64,000 nucleotides of DNA from Limnohabitans sp. B9-3. Lineage in GTDB: Bacteria; Pseudomonadota; Gammaproteobacteria; Burkholderiales; Burkholderiaceae_C. The stretch lies in assembly GCF_002778325.1 (NCBI RefSeq), contig NZ_NESI01000006.1, positions 124,001 through 188,000 of the forward strand, written 5' to 3'. Shown here piece by piece: positions 34,132-43,883 of this stretch. The notes beneath the pieces were generated by a model. The model was not told the DNA's origin. It was given only the letters and a program-made list of their open reading frames with translations, and did not search any database. Both the position numbers and the translations under genes were made by a program. Each line of letters starts with the position of its first letter. The first letter of the stretch is position 1.

Positions 34132-37100
34132 ATGAACCGCAATGACCGACCGATCTGGGGCAGCATGCCATCCTTTCGCTTCCGAAAACTAACCGTCGCG
34201 GTAATGCTTGCGTGCAGCGCATTGGCGCAGGCCGAGCCCACGGGAGGCGTAGTCACTGGTGGCAGCGCCACGGTGGGCGGCACTGCCGCTCAAATGACCA
34301 TCACCCAAACGACGGCACGCGCAGCCATCAACTGGCAAAGCTTTGGCATCAAGGCGGGCGAGTCGGTGCAGTTCATCCAGCCAAACAGTAGTTCGGTGAT
34401 TTTGAACCGTGTAACTGGCAGCGAACCATCGGCGATCCTGGGCCGGCTGACGTCTAACGGTCAAGTGTTTCTGGTCAACCCCAGCGGTATTTTGTTTGGA
34501 TCGGGCGCTTCCGTGAATGTGGGCGGCTTGGTAGCGTCCACCTTGAACATCAGCAATGCCGATTTCCTGTCAGGCCACTACCGTTTTTCTGGCGCAGGCA
34601 CTGGCGCCGTGCTCAACCAAGGAAACATCAGGGCAGCCGATGGTGGCTATGTGGCCTTGCTAAGTAGCAGCGTGAACAACCAAGGAGTGGTGAACGCACC
34701 GCTGGGCACGGTGGCCATGGCCGCCGGCAACGCAATTGCCCTGGATGTGCTGGGTAACCAGTTGTTGACGGTCGCCGTTGATGAAGGGGTTGCACGAGCG
34801 CTTCTGGCAAACGGAGGCTTGTTGCAAGCAGATGGTGGTCAAGTGCTGATGACCACGCAAGTCGCAGGCAACTTGCTGGCGAACGCTGTCAACACCACGG
34901 GCGTGGTGCAAGCGCGTTCGCTTGAAAACCACAACGGGTCCATCCTGCTGCTGGGCAGCACGGAGACCGGCATCGTGAATGTGGGTGGCACTTTAGATGT
35001 CAGCGGCGGCGCAAACCTGACTGGCGGCCGTGTGGTGATCACGGGTCATCAGGTGGGTCTGTTCAATGCGCAGATCAACGCCTCTGGCGACTCAGGTGGC
35101 GGTGTAGTTTTGGTGGGCGGTGATGCGCAGGGGCAGAACCCGGCTGTTCCTCACGCTTCTACCGTTTATATGAGTGCGGATTCCACGATTCATGCCGATG
35201 CCAACATAGAAGGCCCAGGAGGACATGTAGTCCTGTGGGCGAATGAAGAGACACACGCTTACGGCCATATCTTTGCGCGAGGCGGTACCCAAAGTGGTAA
35301 TGGGGGTTGGGTAGAAACCTCAGGCCACGCACTGGATATGAATGGACTCAAGGTGGATACGCAGGCGCCCTACGGACACACGGGCATGTGGTTGCTTGAC
35401 CCCGCGGATGTCACGATCACAACTGCGACGACAGATACGTCGATCGGTGCTGGCGTTTATTCACCCATCTCAGGTGCCAGCGCTGCGAATGTCAACGTGG
35501 TCGATCTGGTGGCGGCACTGGCAAGCACCAACGTCACCGTGACCACCACCAACACCGGTGCCAGTGGCAGCGGCTTGGGTGACATCAACGTCAACGCCGT
35601 TGTCACATGGACGGCACCGACCACATTGACCTTGAACGCTGCACGCGATGTGAAAGTCAACCAAGCCATCACGGGAACAAATGGCAGCTTGGTGGCCAAC
35701 GCTGGACGCGATGTGGTGGTCGGGGCCGCTGTCACCACGACCACGGGTAACTTGAGTTTTCAAGCAGCGCAAGATGTTCTGGTGAATGGCGCAACAACCA
35801 TCACCACAGGTACCTTAAGCGCCATTGCGGGGCGACACATCAATCTCTCGGCTGCTTCGACGGTCACCACAGGCGACGTGGTTCTCCGCGCTGACAACAA
35901 GGGCACAGGCCCTGGCGCATCGGCAGGCGCAGTGACGGTCAGTTGCGGCGCGAGTTGCATCACCGTGACCACAGGTGTCCTCAACATTCGCTTCAACCCG
36001 GTCAGCTACGCCACCACCAGCAACCAGATCTTGTCGTATGCGGCAAATTTGACGGGAGGCGGCACCTTGAATGCGAAAGCTTGGGTGTTTGGATTGGGAG
36101 ACAGCAAACTGTATGACGGAACGAGCACCGCAACGGTCAGTGGCTTGAAGCTAGATACAGCAAGCTTGGCGCCGACAGTGTCCTTAGGCACGGTCAGTAA
36201 CGCCAGCTTTGACAGCAAGCATGTTGGCGTCAATAAAACCATCAGTTTTGACACTGTTTTCACGAACGCTGCATACGATTTGTATGCGCCCCTGACTGCG
36301 CCATTCGGCACCTACCAAGCCAAAGCCGTCGTGCTGGTCAGACCGCTGACCGTCAACGCCACCACGGACAGCCGCACCTACAACGGAACCACGAGTTCTG
36401 CCAACATGGCCACGGCCTTAGGTTTGCAAATTGGCGACACATTGAATGGCAACTTGACCCAAACCTATGCCAGCAAAGACGCCCTAGGCACGGGCAACAG
36501 CACCTTGGTTCCCGGTGGAACTTACACCGTCACAGATGGCAACAGCGGGGGGAACTACGCCATCAGCGCCATCGCGGCGCCAGGAACAATTACCCCAGCG
36601 CCTTTGACCATCACCGCACAAGACGTGAGCAAGCGTTATGGGCAGACACATGCTTTGACGGAGTTCACGACTTCGCCACTTGTGAACGGCGAGACCGTAG
36701 GCAGCGTGGCTCAGACAAGCTCGGGTCAAGTTGCAAATGCTGGCGTGCTTGCTGGTCCTTATGTCGTGACTCCGAGTAATGCTACTGGTGGAACATTTGC
36801 ACCAGGAAACTACACCATCAACTACGTCAACGGCGCGCTTACCGTCACGCCCGCCCCGCTCACCATCACCGCTCAGGATGTGAGCAAGGTTTACGGGCAG
36901 ATACCAGCTTTGACGGGCTTTACCTCTTCGCCACTCGCCAATGGTGAAACCGTAGGTACGGCGCCTCAGACAAGTGCAGGTCAAGTCGCAAATGCTGGCG
37001 TGCTTGGTGGTCCTTATGTCGTGACTCCGAGTAATGCATCTGGCGGAACATTTGCACCTAGTAACTACACCATCAGCTATATCGATGGCGCTTTGACTGT

Positions 37101-38949
37101 CACGCCAGCCCCGCTCACCATCACCGCTCAGGATGTGAGCAAGGTTTACGGACAGACACCTGCTTTGACTGGCTTCACGACTTCACCACTTGTGAACGGC
37201 GAGACCGTAGGCAGCGTGACTCAGACAAGCTCCGGTCAAGTCGCAAGTGCTGGTGTCCTTGGTAATCCATATCTCGTGATGCCGAGTAATGCCACTGGCG
37301 GCACCTTTGCGCCTAGCAACTACACCATCAGTTACGTCAACGGCGCGCTTACCGTCACACCTGCTCCACTAAACATCACCGCTCAAGACGTGAGCAAGGT
37401 TTACGGGCAGACACCAGCTTTGACAAGCTTCACCTCCTCGCCACTCGCCAATGGTGAAACCGTAGGCACGGTGCCTCAGACAAGTGCAGGTCAGGTTGCA
37501 AGTGCTGGTGTCCTTGGTAGTCCTTATGCCGTGACTCCGAGCAACGCAACAGGCGGAACCTTTGCGCCAAGCAACTACACCATCAACTACGTCAACGGCG
37601 CGCTTACCGTCACACCCGCTCCACTCACCATTACGGCCCAAGACGTCAGCAAGGTCTATGGACAAACTCCAACTCTGACTAACTTCACTTCCTCGCCACT
37701 CGTAAATGGTGAAACCGTGGGCAGCGTGACTCAAACAAGCTCGGGTCAAGTCGCAAGTGCTGGTGTGCTTGGTGGTCCTTATGTCGTGACTCCAAACAAC
37801 GCAACTGGCGGAACATTTGCGCCAAGCAACTACACAATAAGCTATATCGATGGCGCGCTTATCGTCACACCAGCTCCGCTCACCATCACCGCTCAAGACG
37901 TGAGTAAGGTTTATGGTCAGACACATGATTTGACAGGTTTCAGCACTTCTGCTTTGGTGAACGGTGAGACCGTAGGCAGCGTGACTCAAGCAAGTGCAGG
38001 TCAGGTTGCAAATGCTGGCGTGCTTGGTAACCCTTATGTCGTGACTCCGAGCAACGCAACTGGCGGAACATTTGCGCCAGGTAACTACACCATCAGCTAC
38101 GCCAATGGCGCTTTGACTGTCACGCCCGCCCCGCTCACTATCACCGCTCAGGATGTGAGCAAGGTTTACGGACAGACACCTGCTTTGTATGGATTCACAA
38201 CCTCGCCTCTCGCCAATGGTGAAACCGTGGGCACCGTCACTCAGACAAGTGCAGGTCAAGTCGCCAATGCTGGTGTCCTTGGTGGTCCTTATGCCGTGAC
38301 GCCGAGCAGTGCCACTGGTGGAACATTTGCGCCAGGAAACTACACCATCAACTACGTCAATGGCGCTTTGACAGTCACACCCGCTCCGCTCACCATTACG
38401 GCCCAAGACGTCAGCAAGGTCTATGGACAAACTCCAACTCTGACTAACTTCACTTCCTCGCCACTCGTTAATGGTGAAACCGTGGGCACCGTCACTCAGA
38501 CAAGTGCAGGTCAAGTTGCAACAGCCAACGTTTCTGGCAACCCTTACACCGTAACGCCCAGCAATGCGACCGGCGGCACGTTTGCGCCAGCCAATTACAC
38601 CATCAGCTACGTGAATGGCGCTTTAACGGTGACGCCTATCTCAGTTGGCCCAGTTCCAATCAATCCTCCGGACGTGGATCCCGTGCCTGATCCCGACAAT
38701 ACGCCGCCACACAAAGCCTTGCCTGAGTTCAGCGCTGCGCAGGGGCTGCCAAAGATGCCGAGATCACCAGTGAAACCTGTCCTGTTAGATGTTTGGCCTT
38801 TGGCTGCCATCGTGCAGGGTCCAATCACGTTTCCCTTGGCTGAAATGCCTCTGCCTCTGCCTGAAGCAACGCCCGCGCTGGTGACGACCTTGCCCGAACC
38901 GCCTGTACAAAAACTACCCGTACTAGCGCCCAAGCAAGACCGTAATTGA
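34132..38949 (+). CDS. TpsA exoprotein, filamentous-haemagglutinin N-terminal domain with MBG repeats
   Basis: This 1605-residue secreted protein begins with an extended signal peptide (RFRKLTVAVMLACSALAQA). The TPS secretion domain follows (about residues 36-280), with NPSGILFGSGASVNVGGLVAST, the NPxGI signature. A beta-helical section with repeated V-T-T stretches runs to about residue 640. Two YDG-type modules (KLYDGTST, RTYNGTTS) come next. After them are eight 85-residue MBG-like repeats (36601-38637) and a Pro-rich C-terminus of about 100 residues. No CdiA-type VENN motif or toxin domain is present, so an adhesin or biofilm role is inferred. It is directly downstream of its transporter. 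The near-identical repeats may vary in number between strains. Confidence 0.92.
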   Translation: MNRNDRPIWGSMPSFRFRKLTVAVMLACSALAQAEPTGGVVTGGSATVGGTAAQMTITQTTARAAINWQSFGIKAGESVQFIQPNSSSVILNRVTGSEPSAILGRLTSNGQVFLVNPSGILFGSGASVNVGGLVASTLNISNADFLSGHYRFSGAGTGAVLNQGNIRAADGGYVALLSSSVNNQGVVNAPLGTVAMAAGNAIALDVLGNQLLTVAVDEGVARALLANGGLLQADGGQVLMTTQVAGNLLANAVNTTGVVQARSLENHNGSILLLGSTETGIVNVGGTLDVSGGANLTGGRVVITGHQVGLFNAQINASGDSGGGVVLVGGDAQGQNPAVPHASTVYMSADSTIHADANIEGPGGHVVLWANEETHAYGHIFARGGTQSGNGGWVETSGHALDMNGLKVDTQAPYGHTGMWLLDPADVTITTATTDTSIGAGVYSPISGASAANVNVVDLVAALASTNVTVTTTNTGASGSGLGDINVNAVVTWTAPTTLTLNAARDVKVNQAITGTNGSLVANAGRDVVVGAAVTTTTGNLSFQAAQDVLVNGATTITTGTLSAIAGRHINLSAASTVTTGDVVLRADNKGTGPGASAGAVTVSCGASCITVTTGVLNIRFNPVSYATTSNQILSYAANLTGGGTLNAKAWVFGLGDSKLYDGTSTATVSGLKLDTASLAPTVSLGTVSNASFDSKHVGVNKTISFDTVFTNAAYDLYAPLTAPFGTYQAKAVVLVRPLTVNATTDSRTYNGTTSSANMATALGLQIGDTLNGNLTQTYASKDALGTGNSTLVPGGTYTVTDGNSGGNYAISAIAAPGTITPAPLTITAQDVSKRYGQTHALTEFTTSPLVNGETVGSVAQTSSGQVANAGVLAGPYVVTPSNATGGTFAPGNYTINYVNGALTVTPAPLTITAQDVSKVYGQIPALTGFTSSPLANGETVGTAPQTSAGQVANAGVLGGPYVVTPSNASGGTFAPSNYTISYIDGALTVTPAPLTITAQDVSKVYGQTPALTGFTTSPLVNGETVGSVTQTSSGQVASAGVLGNPYLVMPSNATGGTFAPSNYTISYVNGALTVTPAPLNITAQDVSKVYGQTPALTSFTSSPLANGETVGTVPQTSAGQVASAGVLGSPYAVTPSNATGGTFAPSNYTINYVNGALTVTPAPLTITAQDVSKVYGQTPTLTNFTSSPLVNGETVGSVTQTSSGQVASAGVLGGPYVVTPNNATGGTFAPSNYTISYIDGALIVTPAPLTITAQDVSKVYGQTHDLTGFSTSALVNGETVGSVTQASAGQVANAGVLGNPYVVTPSNATGGTFAPGNYTISYANGALTVTPAPLTITAQDVSKVYGQTPALYGFTTSPLANGETVGTVTQTSAGQVANAGVLGGPYAVTPSSATGGTFAPGNYTINYVNGALTVTPAPLTITAQDVSKVYGQTPTLTNFTSSPLVNGETVGTVTQTSAGQVATANVSGNPYTVTPSNATGGTFAPANYTISYVNGALTVTPISVGPVPINPPDVDPVPDPDNTPPHKALPEFSAAQGLPKMPRSPVKPVLLDVWPLAAIVQGPITFPLAEMPLPLPEATPALVTTLPEPPVQKLPVLAPKQDRN
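36601..38637 (+). repeat. Eight in-frame tandem repeats of 255 bp in the TpsA gene
   Basis: Units start at 36601, 36856, 37111, 37366, 37621, 37876, 38131 and 38386. Each encodes about 85 residues running from PLTITAQDVSKVYGQ to NGALTVTPA; the last unit is one residue shorter. Variation alternates between two flavours (SSPLANGETVGT and TSPLVNGETVGS), which suggests duplication of a two-unit block followed by conversion. The period is an exact multiple of three, so unit gain or loss keeps the frame. Confidence 0.97.
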
Positions 38950-38978
38950 TCGTCCAAATTTTAAAAATAAACAGGATC

Positions 38979-39728
38979 ATGAAAACAGACACCGATGAAC
39001 GGATGCACAGAAACGCGGGTTGGGCTGTCACCACGCTGTGGCTGTGCATCGTCATCGCTTGGTCCGTGCACCCAACCGGCGGTGAGGCCGAAGCCTTGCA
39101 AGAGAAAAACCAAGACCAAGTGTTGCCTTCGCAAAATGACTTCAAGGCCATGCCCGCGTCTGCAGAGGCACATGGGTTGGTCGACTGGATCTTGTCATCG
39201 AATGACCACCAAGGACTTCCCTTTGCAGTGGTGGACAAGATCAACGCCCGTGTTTTTGTGTTCAACCGCGTCGGCCAATTTTTAGGAAACGCCCCGGTTC
39301 TTCTAGGCTTAGAGCGAGGGGATGATGGCGTGGTGGGTATCGGAGAACGGGCGCTGTCGCGTATTCGCCCTGAAGAGCGCATCACACCATCGGGGCGTTT
39401 CATGGCCAATCTGGCACGCAACCTGTCAGGCCAAGATATTTTGTGGGTCAGCTACGGGCAAAGCATTTCAATGCACGCTTTGCGAAGCGCTGATCCTAAA
39501 GAAAGACGACCAGAACGTTTGGCCTCACCAACAGAGGTGGACAACCGCATTTCGTATGGCTGTATCAATGTACCGCGAGCGTTCTGGCGCGACATCGTAT
39601 TTCCCACATTCAAGAACCAACAAGGCGTGGTGTACGTGCTGCCTGAAACCCGATCTTTTCATCATGAATTTGGCATACCGATCACACGGCCCCTTGACGC
39701 AGTTGTCACCCATAAGAAAGTGTTGTGA
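38979..39728 (+). CDS. L,D-transpeptidase-like (YkuD-domain) protein
   Basis: This 249-residue protein has an N-terminal hydrophobic segment (WAVTTLWLCIVIAW, about residues 15-28), either a signal or an anchor. A YkuD-like domain follows. The catalytic region ISYGCINVPRAFW places the nucleophile at Cys195, and His166 (SMHALRS) is the likely partner. The usual GCIR is GCIN here, a variation that could affect activity. Such enzymes form 3-3 cross-links in peptidoglycan or attach lipoproteins to it. It lies 29 bases after the TpsA gene, and its stop overlaps the next start (TGATG). A link to anchoring or passage of the exoprotein through the wall is speculation. Confidence 0.8.
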   Translation: MKTDTDERMHRNAGWAVTTLWLCIVIAWSVHPTGGEAEALQEKNQDQVLPSQNDFKAMPASAEAHGLVDWILSSNDHQGLPFAVVDKINARVFVFNRVGQFLGNAPVLLGLERGDDGVVGIGERALSRIRPEERITPSGRFMANLARNLSGQDILWVSYGQSISMHALRSADPKERRPERLASPTEVDNRISYGCINVPRAFWRDIVFPTFKNQQGVVYVLPETRSFHHEFGIPITRPLDAVVTHKKVL

Positions 39729-40141
39729 TGAAACATATCAACCGTTACGCCATCTTTGCCAAGCAAACCGCTCGCATCTGTGGTCGACCGTATTCGTTCG
39801 CCACAGCGCTGGCCATCATCGTTGTTTGGCTTCTGACTGGGCCATTCTTTGACTACAGCGACACCTGGCAATTGGTGATCAACACGGGCACCACGATCAT
39901 CACATTTTTGATGGTTTTTTTGATTCAAAACACGCAGAACCGGGACACCGAAGCCATTCAACTCAAACTCGACGAGCTCATTCGTGCCACCCAAGGTGCA
40001 CACAACGCCTTGCTGGATTTAGAAGAGTTGGAGCAAGAAAACTTGCAAGTATTCAAAGAGAAGTATTTAGCACTTGGCAAAGCCGCACGTGTGCAGCTGA
40101 GTGAAGGTTTGACAGACACCGGCACACCTGAAACCAAATAA
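39728..40141 (+). CDS. Low-affinity iron permease-family small membrane protein
   Basis: The 137-residue protein has two hydrophobic helices (about residues 24-40 and 50-68) separated by FFDYSDTWQLVINTGTTI. NTQNRDTEAIQLKLDELIRATQGAHN follows; this block is typical of the low-affinity Fe/Cu permease family (PF04120). The C-terminal third is a charged helix. Function in bacteria is poorly established. The gene overlaps the L,D-transpeptidase stop, so the two are coupled. A stem-loop follows at 40213-40230. Confidence 0.82.
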   Translation: MKHINRYAIFAKQTARICGRPYSFATALAIIVVWLLTGPFFDYSDTWQLVINTGTTIITFLMVFLIQNTQNRDTEAIQLKLDELIRATQGAHNALLDLEELEQENLQVFKEKYLALGKAARVQLSEGLTDTGTPETK

Positions 40142-40212
40142 ACATTTGGCCATTTTCAGTTTGGGTACGACAGCACACAGACAAGCGGGCATCAACACGG
40201 GAGACTGAATAC

Positions 40213-40230
40213 CTCAGCAGATTTGCTGAG
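40213..40230 (+). other. Small perfect stem-loop, possible weak terminator
   Basis: CTCAGCA-GATT-TGCTGAG is a 7-bp perfect hairpin with a 4-base loop, followed by TTTAATG. It lies 72 bases after the iron permease-like gene and 35 bases before the next. The T-run is only three bases, so termination would be weak. Confidence 0.5.
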
Positions 40231-40264
40231 TTTAATGAACCCCTATTTTTTGAAAGCCCCAGCT

Positions 40265-40636
40265 ATGACCGAATTAATTCAACGCAATGCAGCCAAAATT
40301 TTGGCCTTATCACTCGTTCTTCTGACAGGCGTGGCATCGGCACTGCCGAGCGCACAAGAACTCAAAGACGAAAAGCAATTGCAATCTGATCGCACATCAC
40401 TCAAAGCAGATCAAGAGAAGCTGAAGCAGGATGAAAAAACCCGCAAACTCGACAAATCATCAGGCCGCATGTCAGGTGAATCCAAAGATGGCATGAAGGT
40501 CGATGACGACAAGCAAAACATCAAGAGTGAAAAGTCAGTGATTGCCAATGACAAGAACGGTTCAGCCCAAAAGAAACAAGACAAAGCACGCCTCGTGAAG
40601 GACAAGGAAAAGCTCAAGTCAGACGAGAAAAAATAA
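40265..40636 (+). CDS. Secreted Lys/Asp-rich coiled-coil protein, unknown function
   Basis: I do not recognise this 123-residue protein. It has a signal peptide (ILALSLVLLTGVASA, cleaved near ALPSA). The mature part of about 95 residues is almost entirely Lys, Asp, Glu, Ser and Gln, with heptad-like KADQEKLKQDEK patterns. It is probably an extended periplasmic helix, possibly binding metal, DNA or wall polymers. An ATG at 40265 was chosen over 40223 because the signal peptide then starts properly. It converges with the reductase gene at 40669. Confidence 0.75.
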   Translation: MTELIQRNAAKILALSLVLLTGVASALPSAQELKDEKQLQSDRTSLKADQEKLKQDEKTRKLDKSSGRMSGESKDGMKVDDDKQNIKSEKSVIANDKNGSAQKKQDKARLVKDKEKLKSDEKK

Positions 40637-40668
40637 GCCCACCAAAGAGCGCCTCAAAGTTTTACGTC

Positions 40669-41550
40669 TTAGGGCTGTGAACGCCCCACCAAAAGCGGGA
40701 TGATCTCCGGCAACAGGGCTTGAGGATTTCCTTCTTGACAGGCTGCAGCGAGAGTCTTCTGAATGGCCTCAGCCACGGTGCGATCCGCATGCGTGTCTTG
40801 GGCCATCTCGTTGTAATAGCTCAAATCTTTCAAAGCGTTGGCCATGCTGAATCGCAAGCCCGAAGAATCGCCATTCGCTAAAAAGGGTTTCAAACGCTCT
40901 AACGCTGCGCCCCACCCGCCGCCCATCGCCAACACATCCACGAAGGTTTGGGCGTTCACACCCGCCAATTGCGCGCAGGCCGCAGCTTCGGCGAGCAAGG
41001 TCACCGAGCCAAGCGACACATAGTTGTGCAACAACTTCATCCGGTGCCCAGCACCCACAGGCCCCGCATGCACGATGTTTTCAGCGAAGCACGACAAGAT
41101 GGGCTTGCATTCCTCAAACAACTTGGCATCGCCGCCGACCAGCAAATTCAATCGCCCTTCGGCTGCCTCTTTGGGCGTACGGGTCATGGGTGAGTCTAAA
41201 AAGTAGCCACCCTGAGCCATGACCAGCTGCGAGACCTTTTCGGTTGACGTGGGCACAGCGGTCGAACAATCTATCACGATGGTGCCCGGACGTATGCCCT
41301 GCAAAACGCCCTCCTCGCCCAACAACACAGCCTCCACTTGCGGTGTGCCTGTCACACACAAGATGATCACATCGACATGACTGGCCAGAGTTTTAGGCGT
41401 TTTGAACGTGGTGACACCGCTTGCTAACAAGGCGTCTAAAGGCTGGTTGCCAGCGTGTTCAAGCACCGACAGGTTATGACCGTGTTTGAGCAAATTGCTG
41501 GCAATGCCATGGCCCATCATGCCAATGCCGATCATTCCGATTTTTTTCAT
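40669..41550 (-). CDS. NAD(P)-dependent beta-hydroxyacid dehydrogenase (HIBADH/GarR family)
   Basis: The 293-residue enzyme has the N-terminal MIGIGMMGHGIASNLLKHGH cofactor motif and the substrate-binding DSPMTRTPKEAAEGRLNLLVGG. The catalytic lysine lies in GAGHRMKLLHNYVSLG. Family members reduce tartronate semialdehyde or oxidise 3-hydroxyisobutyrate. The usual DAPVSGG motif is altered to DSPMTRT, so the substrate may be different. It is transcribed with the aldehyde dehydrogenase 51 bases upstream, suggesting a two-step oxidation. Confidence 0.87.
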   Translation of the reverse strand: MKKIGMIGIGMMGHGIASNLLKHGHNLSVLEHAGNQPLDALLASGVTTFKTPKTLASHVDVIILCVTGTPQVEAVLLGEEGVLQGIRPGTIVIDCSTAVPTSTEKVSQLVMAQGGYFLDSPMTRTPKEAAEGRLNLLVGGDAKLFEECKPILSCFAENIVHAGPVGAGHRMKLLHNYVSLGSVTLLAEAAACAQLAGVNAQTFVDVLAMGGGWGAALERLKPFLANGDSSGLRFSMANALKDLSYYNEMAQDTHADRTVAEAIQKTLAAACQEGNPQALLPEIIPLLVGRSQP

Positions 41551-41601
41551 AGTCGCTCCGAATAAGGTGTGATGTGCCTGAATCCACTGCGGCGCAGTGA
41601 C

Positions 41602-43035
41602 TCAATCATGTTTGATAGAAATCGTCTTTAAAACCGTGAAGCTGTACAAGGCTTCAAAGCCTTTTTCACGACCATGGCCACTGGCCTTGACGCCACCAAA
41701 GGGCAACTCAATGCCACCGCCTGCGCCGTAGTTGTTGATGAACACTTGCCCCGCACGCATCTGCCGCGCCAAGCGCATTTGACGTGCGCCATCACGCGTC
41801 CAGACGCTGGCGACCAAACCAAAGTCTGTGCCGTTGGCCAATTGAATGGCATGGGCTTCGTCATCAAAAGGCATGATGGCAATGACGGGGCCAAACACCT
41901 CTTCTTGCGCCAAGCGGTGCCCGGGTGGCACATCACGAATCAATGTGGGCACTTGGTAAAAACCGCCCTCGGGCGCGCCTACCACCACTTGTCCCGCTGC
42001 GGCAACCGTCAACCCATCGCGCTTGGCTTCGTCCAAAAAGGCGGTCACGCATTGCAACTGGGTTTGGCGAATCAGCGGGCCGCAATCCAAATCCATCGCA
42101 GCCGGCCCCACGCGCAAGGCATTGAAAGCCGATGCCAGTCGTGCAATCACCGCCTCATAAACGCTGCGCTCGACCAACACGCGGCTGCCCGCCGAGCAGG
42201 TTTGCCCCGCGTTTTGCACAATCGCATTCACGACCACTGGCACCATCGCCTCCAAATCAGCGTCGGCAAACACCACTTGGGGCGACTTGCCGCCTAACTC
42301 CAAAGTCACGGGTGTGTGGTGCTCGGCCGCGGTTTGCACCACCAATTTGCCAATGTTGGGCGAGCCGGTGAACGAGATGTGGTCGATGCCCGGATGGCGC
42401 ACCAAGGCGTCTCCCGCTTCATGGCCGTAGCCGGTGACGACGTTGATGGCTCCTGCAGGAAACCCCACCTCGGCCGCCAATTCAGCCACACGCAAAATCG
42501 ACAAGCAGGCGTCCTCCGCGGGTTTAACCACACAAGCGTTCCCCGCCGCCAACGAGCCTCCCACACTGCGCCCAAAAATTTGCAAGGGGTAATTCCACGG
42601 AATGATGTGACCGGTGACACCTTGAGGCTCGCGAATCGTGAGGACGGTGTAGCCGTTTTGATAGGGAATGGTTTCCCCCATCAGCTTGTCTGCAGCCCCC
42701 GCATAAAACTCAAAATAACGCGCAATAGCTGTCACGTCAGCGCGTGCTTGCTTGAGCGGTTTGCCGCAGTCACGCGACTCCAACTGCGTCAACGCATCGA
42801 TGTTGTCGAGCATTTTTTGGGACAGTTTTTGCAGCAACCGCCCGCGCTCTGTGGCCGTCAAACGGCCCCAAGCCCCCTCAAATGCAAATCGGGCCGCCTG
42901 CACAGCCACATCGATGTCGTGGGCGTTGCCACGCGCCAAGTGGTCAAACGTCTGGCCGTCGGAAGGGTCAAGCACATCGATGTAATCACCCGAAGCGGGG
43001 GCCACACTAACATTGTTGATGAAGTGATGTTTCAT
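41602..43035 (-). CDS. NAD(P)-dependent aldehyde dehydrogenase
   Basis: The 477-residue enzyme has all catalytic elements of the ALDH superfamily. These are IIPWNYPLQIFGRSVG, the VTLELGGKSPQVV glutamate region (about residue 255), NAGQTCSAGSRVLVE with the nucleophilic cysteine, and EVFGPVIAIMPFD near the C-terminus. It resembles the betaine-aldehyde or gamma-aminobutyraldehyde group. The first gene of a two-gene unit with the HIBADH-family reductase, it converts an aldehyde to an acid in an unknown pathway. Confidence 0.9.
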   Translation of the reverse strand: MKHHFINNVSVAPASGDYIDVLDPSDGQTFDHLARGNAHDIDVAVQAARFAFEGAWGRLTATERGRLLQKLSQKMLDNIDALTQLESRDCGKPLKQARADVTAIARYFEFYAGAADKLMGETIPYQNGYTVLTIREPQGVTGHIIPWNYPLQIFGRSVGGSLAAGNACVVKPAEDACLSILRVAELAAEVGFPAGAINVVTGYGHEAGDALVRHPGIDHISFTGSPNIGKLVVQTAAEHHTPVTLELGGKSPQVVFADADLEAMVPVVVNAIVQNAGQTCSAGSRVLVERSVYEAVIARLASAFNALRVGPAAMDLDCGPLIRQTQLQCVTAFLDEAKRDGLTVAAAGQVVVGAPEGGFYQVPTLIRDVPPGHRLAQEEVFGPVIAIMPFDDEAHAIQLANGTDFGLVASVWTRDGARQMRLARQMRAGQVFINNYGAGGGIELPFGGVKASGHGREKGFEALYSFTVLKTISIKHD

Positions 43036-43166
43036 AGCACTGAGGTTCTGCGCAAGGGCACGGCGTTTTTAAAAACAGGCGCGCTTTGTAAAAACATTCA
43101 CTTTAATTCATTTGGCGAGACACAAACCTGCAAGCCGACACGTTTGGGTCAGATGAGACCAAGGGC

Positions 43167-43883
43167 TCAGAGCATCTCATCCACAATCCGACCATCGACC
43201 ACCTGAAGTGTTTTTTCACAACGCGAAGCTAGCTCAGGGTTATGCGTCACAAACAGCACCGTGGTGCCTTGGTCGCGACTCACGCGATGTAAGAGATCAA
43301 ACACGGCATCCGCACTTTTGCTGTCTAAATTGCCTGTGGGTTCATCAGCAAGTAACAACGCAGGGCTCATGGCCAGGGCTCGAGCCACAGCCACACGTTG
43401 CTGCTGCCCACCTGACAAACTGCCAGACGCTTGATGATAAAAAGTACGCAACCCGACGCTGTCGAGTAAAGCCATCGCTTTTGCCGTGATGTCAGCGTTA
43501 GAGAAACCTGCAGCCCCCAACATGGGCATCATCACGTTTTCCAAGGCTGTGAATGCCGTCAGCAAATGGTGATGCTGAAACACAAAGCCAATGGCATGCC
43601 CCCGCAAACGTGTGAGAGCTTGGTCGCCCAACTGCGTGGTTTCCTCGCCACGAATGGCCAACTGGCCTTGCGTCGGGCGATCCAACAAACCAATCAAGTT
43701 AAGCAATGTGCTTTTGCCAGAACCGGAAGGACCCATGACGGCACAAAACTCACCGCGGTCCAAGGTCAGATCAATGCTGTGCAAAATTTCAATTTCATTG
43801 GGCTGTCCCACATTGAAAGACTTACAAACTCCGCGCAGCACCACGACGTGTGCTTCATGGTCGAGCGCCTTGGGGTTATCCAC
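43167..43883 (-). CDS. ABC transporter ATPase (LolD/MacB-type)
   Basis: The 238-residue ATPase has Walker [17 protein letters not shown]-loop FVFQHHHLL, signature [15 protein letters not shown], Walker [13 protein letters not shown] and H-loop THNPEL. This pattern belongs to the MacB/LolD/FtsE group that powers mechanotransmission pumps. It overlaps the FtsX-type permease gene by 8 bases. With that permease and the HlyD-type adaptor it forms a tripartite MacAB-like exporter, probably for peptides, siderophores or lipids. Confidence 0.93.
   Translation of the reverse strand: MDNPKALDHEAHVVVLRGVCKSFNVGQPNEIEILHSIDLTLDRGEFCAVMGPSGSGKSTLLNLIGLLDRPTQGQLAIRGEETTQLGDQALTRLRGHAIGFVFQHHHLLTAFTALENVMMPMLGAAGFSNADITAKAMALLDSVGLRTFYHQASGSLSGGQQQRVAVARALAMSPALLLADEPTGNLDSKSADAVFDLLHRVSRDQGTTVLFVTHNPELASRCEKTLQVVDGRIVDEML

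Noticed and set aside
37369..38514. Long minus-strand frame opposite the TpsA repeats, with periodic Cys-rich peptides
   Set aside because: It mirrors the 255-bp repeats of the plus-strand exoprotein. Its repetitive composition and the clear plus-strand protein show that it is a shadow.
36601..38637. Regular repeats considered as a CRISPR-like array
   Set aside because: The units are 255 bp, in frame, and encode MBG-like protein repeats. There are no short repeats with unique spacers.
34132..38949. Exoprotein considered as a CdiA contact-dependent toxin with an immunity gene behind it
   Set aside because: No VENN motif, no toxin-like C-terminus and no small immunity-type gene directly after it. 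The end is Pro-rich.
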